Under the pieces are notes generated by a model. It was given only the letters and a program-made list of their open reading frames with translations, was not told the origin of the DNA and ran no database searches. From NCBI GenBank assembly GCA_949741605.1, contig CATJNB010000142.1, forward strand, positions 1 through 38,560: a DNA stretch of 38,560 nt, read 5' to 3'. This DNA comes from an uncultured Eubacteriales bacterium (lineage in GTDB: Bacteria > Bacillota > Clostridia > Oscillospirales > Acutalibacteraceae). Made by a program: the position numbers and the translations under genes. Each line of letters opens with the position of its first letter. Positions within the stretch are counted from its first letter, which is position 1. Shown here piece by piece: positions 1-9,271 of this stretch.

Positions 1-32
1 AAAAAAGCCAGTCCCACATCCGGGCACTGGCT
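1..32 (-). terminator. Rho-independent terminator of the ilv operon
   Basis: Read leftward, AGCCAGT and ACTGGCT pair, enclosing an inner CCC/GGG pairing, and the stem is followed by six T. It lies just beyond the ilvC stop and closes the ilvB-ilvN-ilvC transcription unit. Confidence 0.85.
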
Positions 33-54
33 TTTGCGTTTCCAAATATATAAT

Positions 55-1062
<1,008 letters not shown>

Positions 1063-1147
1063 CTAAAAAAGATAAATCATTCTAAAAATATTATATACCA
1101 CCAACTGGCAGGATGCAAGAACGAATTGCAGAAATTGCAGAAAAGTG

Positions 1148-1642
1148 TTATTTTTGCACGGTCCCTGCGCCTTTTTCGAGGGCAATGGTGCCGGTATAAA
1201 CACTCTCTTTAATGCCGTAAGGATGCAGAAGGTCCGTAAAGGTCTGCACATTTTCGGGGGTATCCGCAAGCTCGAGGGTGATTGCAGTCGGGGACACATT
1301 CACAACCTTGGCGCCGGTCAGCTGGGCAATGCTCATAATTTCCGGGCGCTGCTTTTGGGGGCAGTTGACCTTAATCATAGCAAGCTCTGCGCTCAGGAAA
1401 TTGCCAAGCTCGGTGAGGTTTTTGACCTTAATGACATTGACTAATTTATTGAGCTGCTTTTCCACCTGTTCAACAATGTATTCATCGCCATCCACGACAA
1501 TGGTAATGCGGGAAACATCCGGGTTTTCGGTTTCGCCCACAGCAAGGCTGTCGATATTAAAGCCCCGGCGCGAGAACAGTCCGGATACTTTGGAAAGCAC
1601 GCCGGGCTGGTTTTCTACAAGAATGGAAAGGGTATATTTCAT
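1148..1642 (-). CDS. ilvN: Acetolactate synthase small (regulatory) subunit
   Basis: Regulatory partner of acetolactate synthase: it activates the IlvB catalytic subunit and normally confers valine feedback inhibition. The protein has 164 residues, the usual length of the one-ACT-domain plus C-terminal-domain form. Seen: an N-terminal ACT domain (about residues 1-75) with the typical opening LSILVENQPGVLSKVSGLF and the RRGFNIDSLAVG segment, then an ALS_ss_C-type half (about 80-160). It starts 18 bases after the ilvB stop, so the two subunits are almost certainly co-translated from one message. The ATG is preceded by a GGGGGAGAAAG ribosome site. In this family the ligand site lies in the ACT dimer; valine sensitivity here is expected but cannot be read from sequence alone. 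Confidence 0.96.
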   Translation of the reverse strand: MKYTLSILVENQPGVLSKVSGLFSRRGFNIDSLAVGETENPDVSRITIVVDGDEYIVEQVEKQLNKLVNVIKVKNLTELGNFLSAELAMIKVNCPQKQRPEIMSIAQLTGAKVVNVSPTAITLELADTPENVQTFTDLLHPYGIKESVYTGTIALEKGAGTVQK

Positions 1643-1660
1643 AATCTTTCTCCCCCTTCG

Positions 1661-3280
1661 TTAAATCGACGGTGTGTCAGGATCGACGTCGCACACCAAT
1701 ACATACGGCTTGTCACTTTGCAGCATCTCTTTGGCAAAGGCTTTGGCCTGTTCGTTGCTTGTGGCAAACGCCGCCTGTATCCCATACGCCTCTACGAGCC
1801 TGACAAAATCCGGGTCGCCGTCGAGGATCGTTGCAATATAGCGGCTGCCAAACTGGTTGCTCTGCACCTCGCGCACCATGCCAAGCCGGCGGTTACGCAT
1901 AATAATCATCTTAATATTGACCTGATTCTGGCAGACCGTTGCCAGTTCGCACATGGCCATTTGGAAAGAGCCGTCCCCACAAATGGCGACCACCTGCCGG
2001 TGGGGTTTGGCGAGCTTTGCGCCCATCGCGGCAGGGATGGCGTAACCCATGGTGCCCATGCCGCCGGAAGTCAGGAAACGCCCCTCTTTGACATTAAAGT
2101 TATTGGCAGCCCAAATCTGGTTTTGCCCAACATCGGCCGTCAAAATGGCTTCCTCCTCCATCATGGCCGAGAGGTCGCGCACAAACTGGCGGGGCTCCAC
2201 AAAATCGGTACGGGGCTCCCCGCGCAGTACGTAATCCTTTTTATACTGGCGTACCGTCTGCACCCAGTCGTCGCACTGGCAGGGGGACACCTGCTTTGCC
2301 ATTTCGCCCAGTGCCAGCTTGATATCGCCGACCAGTGGGATATCCACCATCATATTTTTGCCGATTTCAGCGGGGTCAATATCAATATGGATAATCTTCG
2401 CATTGGCCTGCAGCACGCTCGGGGCTGTGACCGCACGGTCCCCTACACGCGCGCCGCACAAAAGGATCACATCCGCTTCGTGCATCACGCGGTTGGCAAA
2501 GGACTTCCCATGGGAGCCGATCATCCCGAGATACAGCTCGCTGTCCTGCGGGATGACCCCAAAGCCCATCATCGTCGATACCACGGGGATGGCGCTGTTG
2601 CGGGCAAAGGCAACCATTTCCTCTCTGGCGCCAGCCAGCACGACGCCGCCGCCACAGCAGATCACCGGACGCTTTGCCGCAGCAATGGCTTCGATGGCTT
2701 TTTTAATCTGCATCGCATGCCCCTGCACCTTTGGCTTATAGCCGGGGATCTCGACCTTTTCGGGATATGCAAACGTGTCCAGCGTCCGGTTCTGCACATC
2801 CACTGGCACGTCAATGAGCACTGGGCCGGGCCGGCCGGTGGTCGCAATATGGAATGCCTCTTTAAAGACACGGGGAAGGTCCTCGGTATGTTTGACTAAA
2901 TAGCTGTGCTTGGTAAAGGGTTCGCAGGCGCCGGTGATATCCGCTTCCTGAAAAACATCGCGCCCAAGCAGCTCGGAATTGACCTGTCCGGTGATGGCGA
3001 TGAGGGGGATGGAATCCATATAAGCGGTGGCAATCCCGGTAATCAGGTTGGTCGCCCCGGGGCCGGAGGTTGCAATGCAAACGCCGGCTTTCCCGCTGGT
3101 CCGCGCAAAACCGCTGGCAGCATGGGCGGCGTTTTGCTCGCTGCGTACCAGCACGTGTTTGATATCAGACTGAAAAAGATAGTCATAAAAGGGGCATATA
3201 ACCGCGCCGGGATAGCCGAATGTAATGGTGACGCCTTCTTCCTGAAGGCAGCGCACCATGATTTCCGCACCACTGATCAT
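1661..3280 (-). CDS. ilvB: Acetolactate synthase large (catalytic) subunit
   Basis: ThDP- and FAD-dependent condensation of pyruvate with pyruvate or 2-oxobutyrate, first common step of branched-chain amino acid synthesis. The 539 residues cover the three expected domains: ThDP-pyrimidine binding (about 1-165, catalytic Glu48 in RSEQNAAHAA), central FAD-type domain (about 190-320), and ThDP-diphosphate domain with GDGSFQM starting at 435. Odd: the loop that normally reads LGMVRQWQ reads LGMVREVQ, so the Trp that contacts sulfonylurea/imidazolinone herbicides in plant and yeast enzymes is Val472. The N-terminal motif is GYPGAVICPFYD rather than GYPGGAVLPIYD, which still fits the family. First gene of the operon, with a near-consensus promoter and an AGGAGGG site 5 bases before the ATG. 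I saw no T-box or leader-peptide attenuator. Confidence 0.96.
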   Translation of the reverse strand: MISGAEIMVRCLQEEGVTITFGYPGAVICPFYDYLFQSDIKHVLVRSEQNAAHAASGFARTSGKAGVCIATSGPGATNLITGIATAYMDSIPLIAITGQVNSELLGRDVFQEADITGACEPFTKHSYLVKHTEDLPRVFKEAFHIATTGRPGPVLIDVPVDVQNRTLDTFAYPEKVEIPGYKPKVQGHAMQIKKAIEAIAAAKRPVICCGGGVVLAGAREEMVAFARNSAIPVVSTMMGFGVIPQDSELYLGMIGSHGKSFANRVMHEADVILLCGARVGDRAVTAPSVLQANAKIIHIDIDPAEIGKNMMVDIPLVGDIKLALGEMAKQVSPCQCDDWVQTVRQYKKDYVLRGEPRTDFVEPRQFVRDLSAMMEEEAILTADVGQNQIWAANNFNVKEGRFLTSGGMGTMGYAIPAAMGAKLAKPHRQVVAICGDGSFQMAMCELATVCQNQVNIKMIIMRNRRLGMVREVQSNQFGSRYIATILDGDPDFVRLVEAYGIQAAFATSNEQAKAFAKEMLQSDKPYVLVCDVDPDTPSI

Positions 3281-3316
3281 GGTAGCCCTCCTTTCAATTC
3301 AAATGGTTTACCTACC

Positions 3317-3345
3317 ATTATACTGGCTTCCTTTGCATGCGTCAA
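3317..3345 (-). promoter_or_regulatory. Sigma-A promoter of ilvBNC
   Basis: Leftward TTGACG, 17-base spacer, TATAAT. The predicted start leaves a leader of only about 30 bases before ilvB, too short for a T-box or transcription attenuator, so any end-product control probably acts at initiation or on the enzyme. Confidence 0.85.
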
Positions 3346-3396
3346 TATGTAAGGGGGAGGAAAGGAAAGAAAAAATTAGAAATCTCGCCAAAACCC

Positions 3397-3425
3397 TTGC
3401 AACGTTTTTGGATATCCAGTATAAT
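3397..3425 (+). promoter_or_regulatory. Sigma-A promoter of the DUF4358 lipoprotein gene
   Basis: TTGCAA, 17-base spacer, TATAAT, about 50 bases before the start codon. It is divergent from the ilvB promoter with about 50 bases between the two -35 boxes. Confidence 0.8.
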
Positions 3426-3474
3426 AGGCTCAACTCTTGTAAAAAAATTATCCTTTCAAGGAGGGTCCTTTATC

Positions 3475-4311
3475 ATGAAAAAATACATATTGATTGCATT
3501 GGCAGTCGGTCTGGCTGGCACCATGTTAGCCGGGTGCGGTTCCGACCCTGTATCCAGCACCACAAGCGTGGACAGTGAAACGTCTTCCACCATCTCGGAG
3601 ATAGTATCCAGCGAGGTTTCCTCAGGCTCTGAGGTAGAATCCATTGTCAGTGAGATCACATCCAGTGAAGTTTCCAGTGCTTCCTCGGCGGTTTCCTCCA
3701 GCACTTCCTCGGCCGCTTCTTCCAAACCGGCTTCTTCCACCCCATCCTCCTCCAAGCCGGCTTCTTCCACCCCATCTTCCTCCAAACCAGCTTCTTCTAC
3801 TACTTCTTCCAAACCCACTTCTTCGACCACTTCTTCCAAACCGGCTGCCTCCAAGCCTGCTGCCAGCGCCACCCCGCAGCAAATCTGCAAAGCGATTGCC
3901 AGCGCCTACGGCAGCGATTATTACCCGGACGGTGAGATGCCAAAGGAATACATCTATGGGCAGTTTTCTGTGGATACCTCGCTGGTAGAATCCGTGTATG
4001 GTGAAATGTCGATGATTAGTATTCACCCGGATCAGGTCATCGTCATGAAGGCGGCCAGCGGCAAGGGCGCACAGCTCGAAACGGCAATGAAGAAAGAGCG
4101 TGACAAATACGTGGAAACCGCGATGCTTTACCCCAAAGACCACGCAAAGCTCAATGCCTCGAAAGTGGTACGCAATGGGGATTATGTCGCGTTTCTGATG
4201 CTTGGGGCCATTGACGAAACCAATGATAATGTAGAATCCGCAGAAGCACAAAAATTCGCACAGGATCAGATCGCGATTGGGGTCAAGGCGTTCCAGAACG
4301 CGGCAAAATAA
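3475..4311 (+). CDS. Ser-rich lipoprotein with C-terminal DUF4358 domain
   Basis: A predicted exported lipoprotein of 278 residues. Seen: signal peptide with lipobox LAGC (lipidated Cys21), then a long Ser/Thr/Ala/Pro linker (about 22-135) containing near-identical ASSTPSSSKP units, then a globular domain (about 138-278) that resembles DUF4358, a family common in gut Clostridia with no known function. The ATG was chosen because it follows AAGGAGGG at good spacing and opens a proper signal peptide; the reading frame stays open further upstream, but that part is not signal-like. It has its own promoter. The next gene starts 19 bases after the stop, so the two may be cotranscribed. A linker of this kind usually lets a domain span the peptidoglycan layer (inference). 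No catalytic motif is visible. Confidence 0.85.
   Translation: MKKYILIALAVGLAGTMLAGCGSDPVSSTTSVDSETSSTISEIVSSEVSSGSEVESIVSEITSSEVSSASSAVSSSTSSAASSKPASSTPSSSKPASSTPSSSKPASSTTSSKPTSSTTSSKPAASKPAASATPQQICKAIASAYGSDYYPDGEMPKEYIYGQFSVDTSLVESVYGEMSMISIHPDQVIVMKAASGKGAQLETAMKKERDKYVETAMLYPKDHAKLNASKVVRNGDYVAFLMLGAIDETNDNVESAEAQKFAQDQIAIGVKAFQNAAK
3727..3840 (+). repeat. Tandem 30/27-base coding repeats in the lipoprotein linker
   Basis: Two nearly identical 30-base units (ASSTPSSSKP) are followed by two diverged 27-base units (ASSTTSSKP, TSSTTSSKP). The number of in-frame units can probably vary by slippage, changing the length of the surface linker without breaking the gene. Confidence 0.85.
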
Positions 4312-4330
4312 AACAGGGAGACACCAGAGC

Positions 4331-5473
4331 ATGCACACATTGGATTTTCCCATTACTGCGGTCCCATCGCCCGCTTATGTGCTGGACGAACGGCTGCTGA
4401 AAAAAAACATGGCGGTTTTCCGGCAGGTCCAAAAGGAAACCGGCTGTAAAATCTTAGCCGCACAAAAGGGGTTTTCCATGTACGCCGAATATGGGCTTCT
4501 GAAAGAATCGCTTTGCGGCACAACCGCCAGTTCGCTGCACGAGGCGCGGCTCGGCTATGAGGAAATGGGCAAAGAAGTCCACATTTTTGCCCCCGCATAC
4601 CGCGACCATGAATTTGCCGAAATCATGCAGTATTGCGACCACATTGTGTTTAATTCCATTGCCCAGTGGAAACGGTTCCATGCGCGTACCAAACAGGCGG
4701 ACCATCCCATTGAGTGCGGGCTGCGGGTCAACCCGGGCTATTCGGAAATCACCACGGAAATCTACAACCCCTGCGCGAAATATTCCCGCCTTGGCATCCT
4801 GCCTGAGCAGTTGGAAGGGGAGTGTCTGGAGGGGATTTGCGGCCTGCATTTCCATACCATGTGCGAACAAAATTCCGATACGCTGGCACGTACCCTCAAG
4901 GTGGTAGAGGAGAAATTCTCCCGCTATTTTGACACCCTGAAATGGGTCAACTTTGGCGGCGGGCACCACATCACGCGTGACGATTACGATGTGGAACTGC
5001 TGATCCGCACGATCCGCGATTTTAAAGCGCGGTATCCGCTGGAGGTGTATCTCGAACCCGGGGAGGCCATTGCGCTGAATACCGGGTACCTGATCTGCAC
5101 GGTGCTGGACATTGTGGAAAACGGCATGGCGATTGCGATTCTGGATACGTCCGCTGCGTGCCATATGCCGGATGTGTTAGAGATGCCGTACCGTCCGCAC
5201 GTACTTGGCAGCGGGATGCCAGATGAAAAAGCCTACACCTACCGTTTCGGCGGCCCGACCTGTCTGGCCGGCGACATCATCGGGGACTATTCCTTTGACC
5301 AGCCGCTTTGTGTTGGCGACCGTTTGGTATTCTGCGACATGGCGCATTACACCATGGTGAAAAACAATACCTTTAATGGGATCAATTTGCCAGCCATCGC
5401 CCGTTACCGGGAAGGCACAGGGATCGAAGTATTAAAGGAATTTGGATACGAGGATTTTAAATCCCGGTTATAA
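4331..5473 (+). CDS. nspC: Carboxynorspermidine/carboxyspermidine decarboxylase
   Basis: PLP-dependent decarboxylase of the alanine-racemase fold (fold III) that makes norspermidine or spermidine from the carboxylated precursor. The 380 residues match the family (about 375-390). Seen: PLP lysine in AAQKGFS (K46), HFHTMCEQN, FGGGHHITR (phosphate loop), EPGEAI and the C-terminal DMAHYTMVKNNTFNG segment. The ATG follows GGGAG at 10 bases; the frame opens earlier, but that part runs inside the preceding gene. The partner carboxy(nor)spermidine dehydrogenase normally found beside it is absent from this window, so the pathway must be completed elsewhere or the substrate imported. The gene ends in a bidirectional terminator shared with rsmI. 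Confidence 0.93.
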   Translation: MHTLDFPITAVPSPAYVLDERLLKKNMAVFRQVQKETGCKILAAQKGFSMYAEYGLLKESLCGTTASSLHEARLGYEEMGKEVHIFAPAYRDHEFAEIMQYCDHIVFNSIAQWKRFHARTKQADHPIECGLRVNPGYSEITTEIYNPCAKYSRLGILPEQLEGECLEGICGLHFHTMCEQNSDTLARTLKVVEEKFSRYFDTLKWVNFGGGHHITRDDYDVELLIRTIRDFKARYPLEVYLEPGEAIALNTGYLICTVLDIVENGMAIAILDTSAACHMPDVLEMPYRPHVLGSGMPDEKAYTYRFGGPTCLAGDIIGDYSFDQPLCVGDRLVFCDMAHYTMVKNNTFNGINLPAIARYREGTGIEVLKEFGYEDFKSRL

Positions 5474-5512
5474 AAAAACAGCCTGATGCCAAAAGCACCG
5501 GGCTGTTTTTTT
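5472..5512. terminator. Bidirectional terminator between nspC and rsmI
   Basis: ACAGCC/GGCTGT stem flanked by an A run on one side and a T run on the other, so it works in both directions. It overlaps the last codons of both converging genes. Confidence 0.85.
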
Positions 5513-6341
5513 ATGTCTGCTGGGCGAGCAGGCGGTAAATCTCCCCTTTTTTATGGCCGGTTTCAGCGGCGGCGAGCCTTGCGGCTTCTGACGCCGATTT
5601 CCCCTCTGCGGCAAACCTTTGGGCAAGCTGCAAGGCATCCTCCATGGAGCAAACCTGTGGCTCCTCTGGCTGCGCGCCTTCGATGACCAAAACAATCTCG
5701 CCTTTCAGGGAACCATCTGCATACTGGGCGGCAGCTTTCGACAGGGTGGTGCGGATGACCTCCTCATGCACCTTGGTCAGTTCCCGCACAATCGCGATGC
5801 GCCGCTCCCCCCATGCCTCAAACATATCCGAAAGGGTACTGGCGAGCTTATGGGGCGCTTCGTAAAAGACCATGGTGCGCCGCTCCCCACAGACTTCCTT
5901 TAAATGTTCACGGCGGTTTTTCTTATTCATACTCAAAAAGCCTTCAAAGGTAAAGCGTCCGGTAGGCAAACCGGACACCGCCAAGGCTGTCACCACCGCG
6001 CTCGGCCCCGGCACCGCTTCCACCGGGATCTCCCGCTGGGCACATTGTGCGACCAGCAGTTCCCCGGGGTCGGAAATGGCGGGCATCCCGGCATCGGACA
6101 CCAACGCACAAATCTCACCGTCCAGCATCCGTTTGCACAGGATTTCCCCGCGTTCGCGTTTATTATGTTCGTAATAGCTGACGAGCGGCTTCCTGATCCC
6201 AAAATGGTTGAGCAGCCTCAGGGTCACGCGGGTATCTTCGGCGGCAATAAAATCAGCATCCAGGAGCGCCTGTACCGCACGCGGGGAAAAATCCATCAGG
6301 TTTCCAATAGGTGTGCCGACAACAATCAGTTTCCCAGTCAT
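5511..6341 (-). CDS. rsmI: 16S rRNA (cytidine-1402-2'-O)-methyltransferase
   Basis: Transfers a methyl group from SAM to the 2'-O of C1402 in the ribosomal P site of 16S rRNA, tuning start-codon choice and decoding fidelity. The 276 residues show the tetrapyrrole-methylase fold: GTPIGNL near residue 9, AEDTR around 34, SYYEHNK around 56, SDAGMPAISDPG around 83 and the PGPSAVVTAL loop around 110. Its ATG overlaps the preceding methyltransferase stop in an ATGA tetranucleotide, so the two are translationally coupled. The pair matches B. subtilis yabB-yabC synteny. A C-terminal extension (about 230-276) is Ala/Glu-rich and helical, as is usual for the family. Confidence 0.96.
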   Translation of the reverse strand: MTGKLIVVGTPIGNLMDFSPRAVQALLDADFIAAEDTRVTLRLLNHFGIRKPLVSYYEHNKRERGEILCKRMLDGEICALVSDAGMPAISDPGELLVAQCAQREIPVEAVPGPSAVVTALAVSGLPTGRFTFEGFLSMNKKNRREHLKEVCGERRTMVFYEAPHKLASTLSDMFEAWGERRIAIVRELTKVHEEVIRTTLSKAAAQYADGSLKGEIVLVIEGAQPEEPQVCSMEDALQLAQRFAAEGKSASEAARLAAAETGHKKGEIYRLLAQQT

Positions 6342-7102
6342 AACATCCCCTCCTTTGAAAAATGGCCCTGCTTATAGCTTCCGTAGACTTCGAGCATCTC
6401 CGGGGAAAAATGCCCGTCCCCGTCCTCAATGAACAGGACAGGCTCCACGCAAAGCCCGGGGTTCGCGCCTTTTTTCCCCTGCACTAAAAACAGGCTGGGT
6501 GGTTTTTGCGGGGTCTGCTGGACAAACCGCAGGCGTTTGGGTTCGATGCCTGCAGCACGCATGGCGCACAACACATCGCACAGCCGCTGGGGACGCTGGC
6601 ACAAACAGAATTTCCCGCCAAATTTGAGCATCCTTGCCCCTGCCCGGCACACATCCTCCAGCGTACACGCCTGCTCGTGGCGGGCAAGCTGTTTGGACGG
6701 GTCGGGGTTCAAAATCCCGGACCCGCCCGCCTGATACGGCGGGTTGCAGGCAACCAGATCCAGTTCCTGCATCTCACGCGGCACCGCCCCCGCAAGCTCC
6801 CGGATATCGCACTGGAACAGGGATACCCGCTCTTGCAGGCCGTTTTCCGCCACCGAACGGCGCGCCATATCCACCGCGTTATCCTGAAGTTCTACGGCAA
6901 AAATATGCTGCGGGGCAAACCGGGCGTGCCAGATCAGGGGGATGGCGGCACAGCCTGTCCCCAGGTCGGCACAACGGTCCTTGTGGCGGGGGGAGGAAAA
7001 CCAGGCAAGCAAAATGGTATCCGTATTGAAGGTATGCTGGGGGGAAACGATCACGCAGACCCCGGGAGCCAAAGGCTCGAGCGATTCATTGGCAAGCAGC
7101 AC
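6338..7102 (-). CDS. tRNA1(Val) A37 N6-methyltransferase-like (TrmN6/YabB family)
   Basis: SAM-dependent N6-adenine methyltransferase; E. coli TrmN6 modifies A37 of tRNA1(Val), while the target of Gram-positive relatives is less certain. The 254 residues show motif I (DLGTGCAAIPLIW) and the catalytic NPPY tetrad. I chose a GTG start because AGAAAGGAGGG lies 7 bases upstream. The frame continues open into the ferredoxin gene, but that extension is Arg/Cys-rich antisense-like sequence and crosses the ferredoxin terminator. It overlaps rsmI by 4 bases. The order holB-ricT-trmN6-rsmI is conserved in Bacilli and Clostridia. Confidence 0.9.
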   Translation of the reverse strand: MLLANESLEPLAPGVCVIVSPQHTFNTDTILLAWFSSPRHKDRCADLGTGCAAIPLIWHARFAPQHIFAVELQDNAVDMARRSVAENGLQERVSLFQCDIRELAGAVPREMQELDLVACNPPYQAGGSGILNPDPSKQLARHEQACTLEDVCRAGARMLKFGGKFCLCQRPQRLCDVLCAMRAAGIEPKRLRFVQQTPQKPPSLFLVQGKKGANPGLCVEPVLFIEDGDGHFSPEMLEVYGSYKQGHFSKEGML

Positions 7103-7135
7103 GCAAAGGCCCTCCTTTCTTTGGGAAAAGCACGC

Positions 7136-7166
7136 AAAAAGACGGGGTAAAAACCACCCCGTCTTT
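7136..7166 (-). terminator. Terminator of the ferredoxin gene
   Basis: Perfect stem AAAGACGGGGT/ACCCCGTCTTT with a T run on the leftward strand. It sits between ferredoxin and trmN6, so trmN6-rsmI must be expressed by read-through or from a promoter I could not identify. Confidence 0.88.
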
Positions 7167-7191
7167 GAGTATGTTGAAAAGGAACAAACGA

Positions 7192-7362
7192 TTATTGTGG
7201 GTTGGGAGCGCCAGTTGGGCAGACACCAGCACAAGCGCCGCAATCTACACAGGTATCCGGGTCGATGACATAGATGCCATCGCCTTCGGAGATCGCATTG
7301 ACCGGGCATTCTGCAACGCAAGCGCCGCAGGAAACGCAATCAGAATTAATTACATATGCCAT
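7192..7362 (-). CDS. 2[4Fe-4S] ferredoxin (clostridial type)
   Basis: Small electron carrier for low-potential anaerobic reactions (pyruvate:ferredoxin oxidoreductase, hydrogenase, Rnf and similar partners). It has 56 residues, the classic length. Two complete CxxCxxCxxxCP motifs are visible: [12 protein letters not shown] and [12 protein letters not shown], each building one [4Fe-4S] cluster with the last cysteine of the other. The ATG opening MAYVINSDC follows GGAGGTG at 8 bases. It has its own extended -10 promoter and its own terminator, so although it sits between ricT and trmN6 it is a separately expressed unit inserted into an otherwise conserved gene order. Confidence 0.96.
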   Translation of the reverse strand: MAYVINSDCVSCGACVAECPVNAISEGDGIYVIDPDTCVDCGACAGVCPTGAPNPQ

Positions 7363-7392
7363 AAAGAGCACCTCCATTCAAATTCTGCTTTT

Positions 7393-7420
7393 ATTATATC
7401 ATAATTATTAAAAAAAGCAA
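7393..7420 (-). promoter_or_regulatory. Promoter of the ferredoxin gene
   Basis: Leftward TTGCTT, 16-base spacer, TATAAT with an extended -10 (TGA before TATAAT). Strong, as expected for an abundant electron carrier. Confidence 0.82.
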
Positions 7421-7465
7421 GGATAAATTTCGAATTTTGGCTAGATTACAAACATTCTCAATGCG

Positions 7466-8332
7466 CTAATTTTTTTCCAGAGACTTAAATTTTTCCATTT
7501 CATCGCGCCCCACCTGAATCTGGGCATCTTTAATCAATTTAATCTGCTTGGCATGGAACACTTGTGGGGCAGCGTCCCTTGCTTTGTCCAGACGCACCGT
7601 CAGCATCCCGGTCAATAGGTTCTGGTCAATCACCACGCCCTTGCCCTGTGGGGTCATGACAATCGCATTGACCTTTGGCATGGTACGCAAGAGTTCCGAA
7701 TAGGCGTCCTGCTCATATTTCAGGCAGCACATCAAACGCCCGCACGTACCGGAGATTTTCACAGGGTTGAGCGATAGCCCCTGTTCCTTTGCCATTTTAA
7801 TGGACACCGGCTGGAATCCGCTCAAAAACGTTGAACAGCAGAAGGGGCGTCCGCACACGCCCAGCCCGCCTAACATCTTCGCTTCATCGCGCACCCCAAT
7901 CTGGCGCAGTTCAATGCGGGTGCGGAACACAGACGCCAAATCTTTCACCAGCTCCCGGAAATCGACCCTCCCGTCGGCGGTAAAATAAAACAGGATTTTA
8001 CTGTTATCAAACGTGTATTCCACATCCACCAGCTTCATATCCAGACGGTGTTCGGCAATTTTTTTCACGCAAATCTCAAACGCAGACGTTTCCTTCTGCC
8101 GGTTTTCCTCCACTTTTTTCAGATCCTCCGGGGTCGCCACACGGATCAGCGGCTTGAGCGGCTGGGACGGGTCCTCGGCAAGGGAGCGTACTGGCATGGC
8201 AACCTGCCCGCATTCAATGCCGCGGGCCGTTTCAACAATCACAAAATCGTCTTTCCGCACCGGCAGCCCGGCGGGATCGAAATAATAAATTTTGCCCACG
8301 TCTTTAAAGCGGACACCGATTACTTCAGGCAT
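7466..8332 (-). CDS. ricT: PSP1-domain regulatory protein RicT (YaaT)
   Basis: In B. subtilis RicT joins RicA and RicF in the Fe-S-containing Y-complex, which assists RNase Y maturation of mRNAs and affects sporulation and competence. The 288 residues include the PSP1 C-terminal domain (about 60-145) and the conserved cysteine motifs CGRPFCCSTF and CGRLMCCLKYEQ (about 180-230), which are the likely cluster ligands. The start was placed at MPEVIGVRF after GGAGG; the upstream in-frame residues overlap holB and are not family-like. It lies 16 bases after holB, as in Bacillus. ricA and ricF are not in this window. Confidence 0.93.
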   Translation of the reverse strand: MPEVIGVRFKDVGKIYYFDPAGLPVRKDDFVIVETARGIECGQVAMPVRSLAEDPSQPLKPLIRVATPEDLKKVEENRQKETSAFEICVKKIAEHRLDMKLVDVEYTFDNSKILFYFTADGRVDFRELVKDLASVFRTRIELRQIGVRDEAKMLGGLGVCGRPFCCSTFLSGFQPVSIKMAKEQGLSLNPVKISGTCGRLMCCLKYEQDAYSELLRTMPKVNAIVMTPQGKGVVIDQNLLTGMLTVRLDKARDAAPQVFHAKQIKLIKDAQIQVGRDEMEKFKSLEKN

Positions 8333-8348
8333 AAAAACCTCCGTTTCA

Positions 8349-9245
8349 TTACTTACCGGCCGCTTTCCGCAGACGGGCACAAAGGGTGGTTAGCAGCAGG
8401 GCAGGATTGACATTGCCCTCCAGATAATTTTGAGCCTTACGCACCGCCTCAAACATCTGGGAAAGCGCATGCCGCGCCGTATTCTGACACAGCGACATCA
8501 CAGCCTCACGCTGGCCAGACAGGATGGTCAGGCCGCCTGCACGCCGCACACAGGCATCCCGCAGGATCCCGGAAAGATGGGACAGCACCAGCCGGCAGCG
8601 TGCACGGTCCCGGATCAGGCTGGCGGTCAGGGATAACAGGGCGGTTTCCGCAGGCGCGGTAATGGCCCTGGCGATCTCCCCCGCCTGACAGGCAGCCGCA
8701 GCCGATTCGTCATCCGGGGGCAGGTCGGGCGGCTCCAGCGAAAACACCTGCGTGCGGGAACGGACCGTCGCAAGCAGGCTCGATGCCGACGGGCATGTCA
8801 GGACAAACAAAGCCTGCGCGGGCGGCTCCTCCAGAACCTTGAGCAAGGCGTTCTGTGCCTGCGCGGACATCGTATGGGCGTCAAAGAGCAGATACACCTT
8901 GCGCTCCGCTTCGTTTGGCTTGATGAAGGCGTCACTGCGGATCTCGCGGATCACATCCACATGCAAAGAACGCGGCCCGGCACCGCCTTCTATCACCCTG
9001 ATATCAGGGTGGGAATGGGCGAGCGCCTTGACGCAATGGGGGCATTGCAGACAGGGGCGCTGTTTGGCAGGCGCGCCGCAGACCGCCGCCATTGCAAGCC
9101 TGTGGGCAAATGCGTGATGCCCGCTGCCGGGGGGACCATCGAACAGGATCGCATGGGGAAGGCGGTTTTCTGCAACCGCAAGGGAGAGCTGGTCCTTGAC
9201 CGGCTGGTTATGGGCAATACCCGGGAAGTCGATGGTAGACACCAC
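8349..9245 (-). CDS. holB: DNA polymerase III delta prime subunit
   Basis: Clamp-loader subunit that helps open and load the beta sliding clamp. The 298 residues show the RuvB/AAA-type N-terminal domain: degenerate P-loop GPPGSGHHAF around 37-46 (the Walker lysine is missing, as expected for the non-hydrolysing delta prime), a zinc module Cx8CxxCxxC around 56-71, DAHTMSAQAQNALLKVLEEPP around 122-142, and a sensor-like SRTQVF. The lid and C-terminal collar domain follow. It sits 26 bases after the decarboxylase gene and 16 before ricT. In Bacillus tmk is one of the genes between decarboxylase and holB; it is absent at this position here. Confidence 0.94.
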   Translation of the reverse strand: MVSTIDFPGIAHNQPVKDQLSLAVAENRLPHAILFDGPPGSGHHAFAHRLAMAAVCGAPAKQRPCLQCPHCVKALAHSHPDIRVIEGGAGPRSLHVDVIREIRSDAFIKPNEAERKVYLLFDAHTMSAQAQNALLKVLEEPPAQALFVLTCPSASSLLATVRSRTQVFSLEPPDLPPDDESAAAACQAGEIARAITAPAETALLSLTASLIRDRARCRLVLSHLSGILRDACVRRAGGLTILSGQREAVMSLCQNTARHALSQMFEAVRKAQNYLEGNVNPALLLTTLCARLRKAAGK

Positions 9246-9271
9246 CTTTCACACAGAGGATAAATTCTTGT

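Noticed and set aside
3281..3345. T-box or attenuator for ilvBNC
   Set aside because: The leader after the promoter is only about 30 bases.
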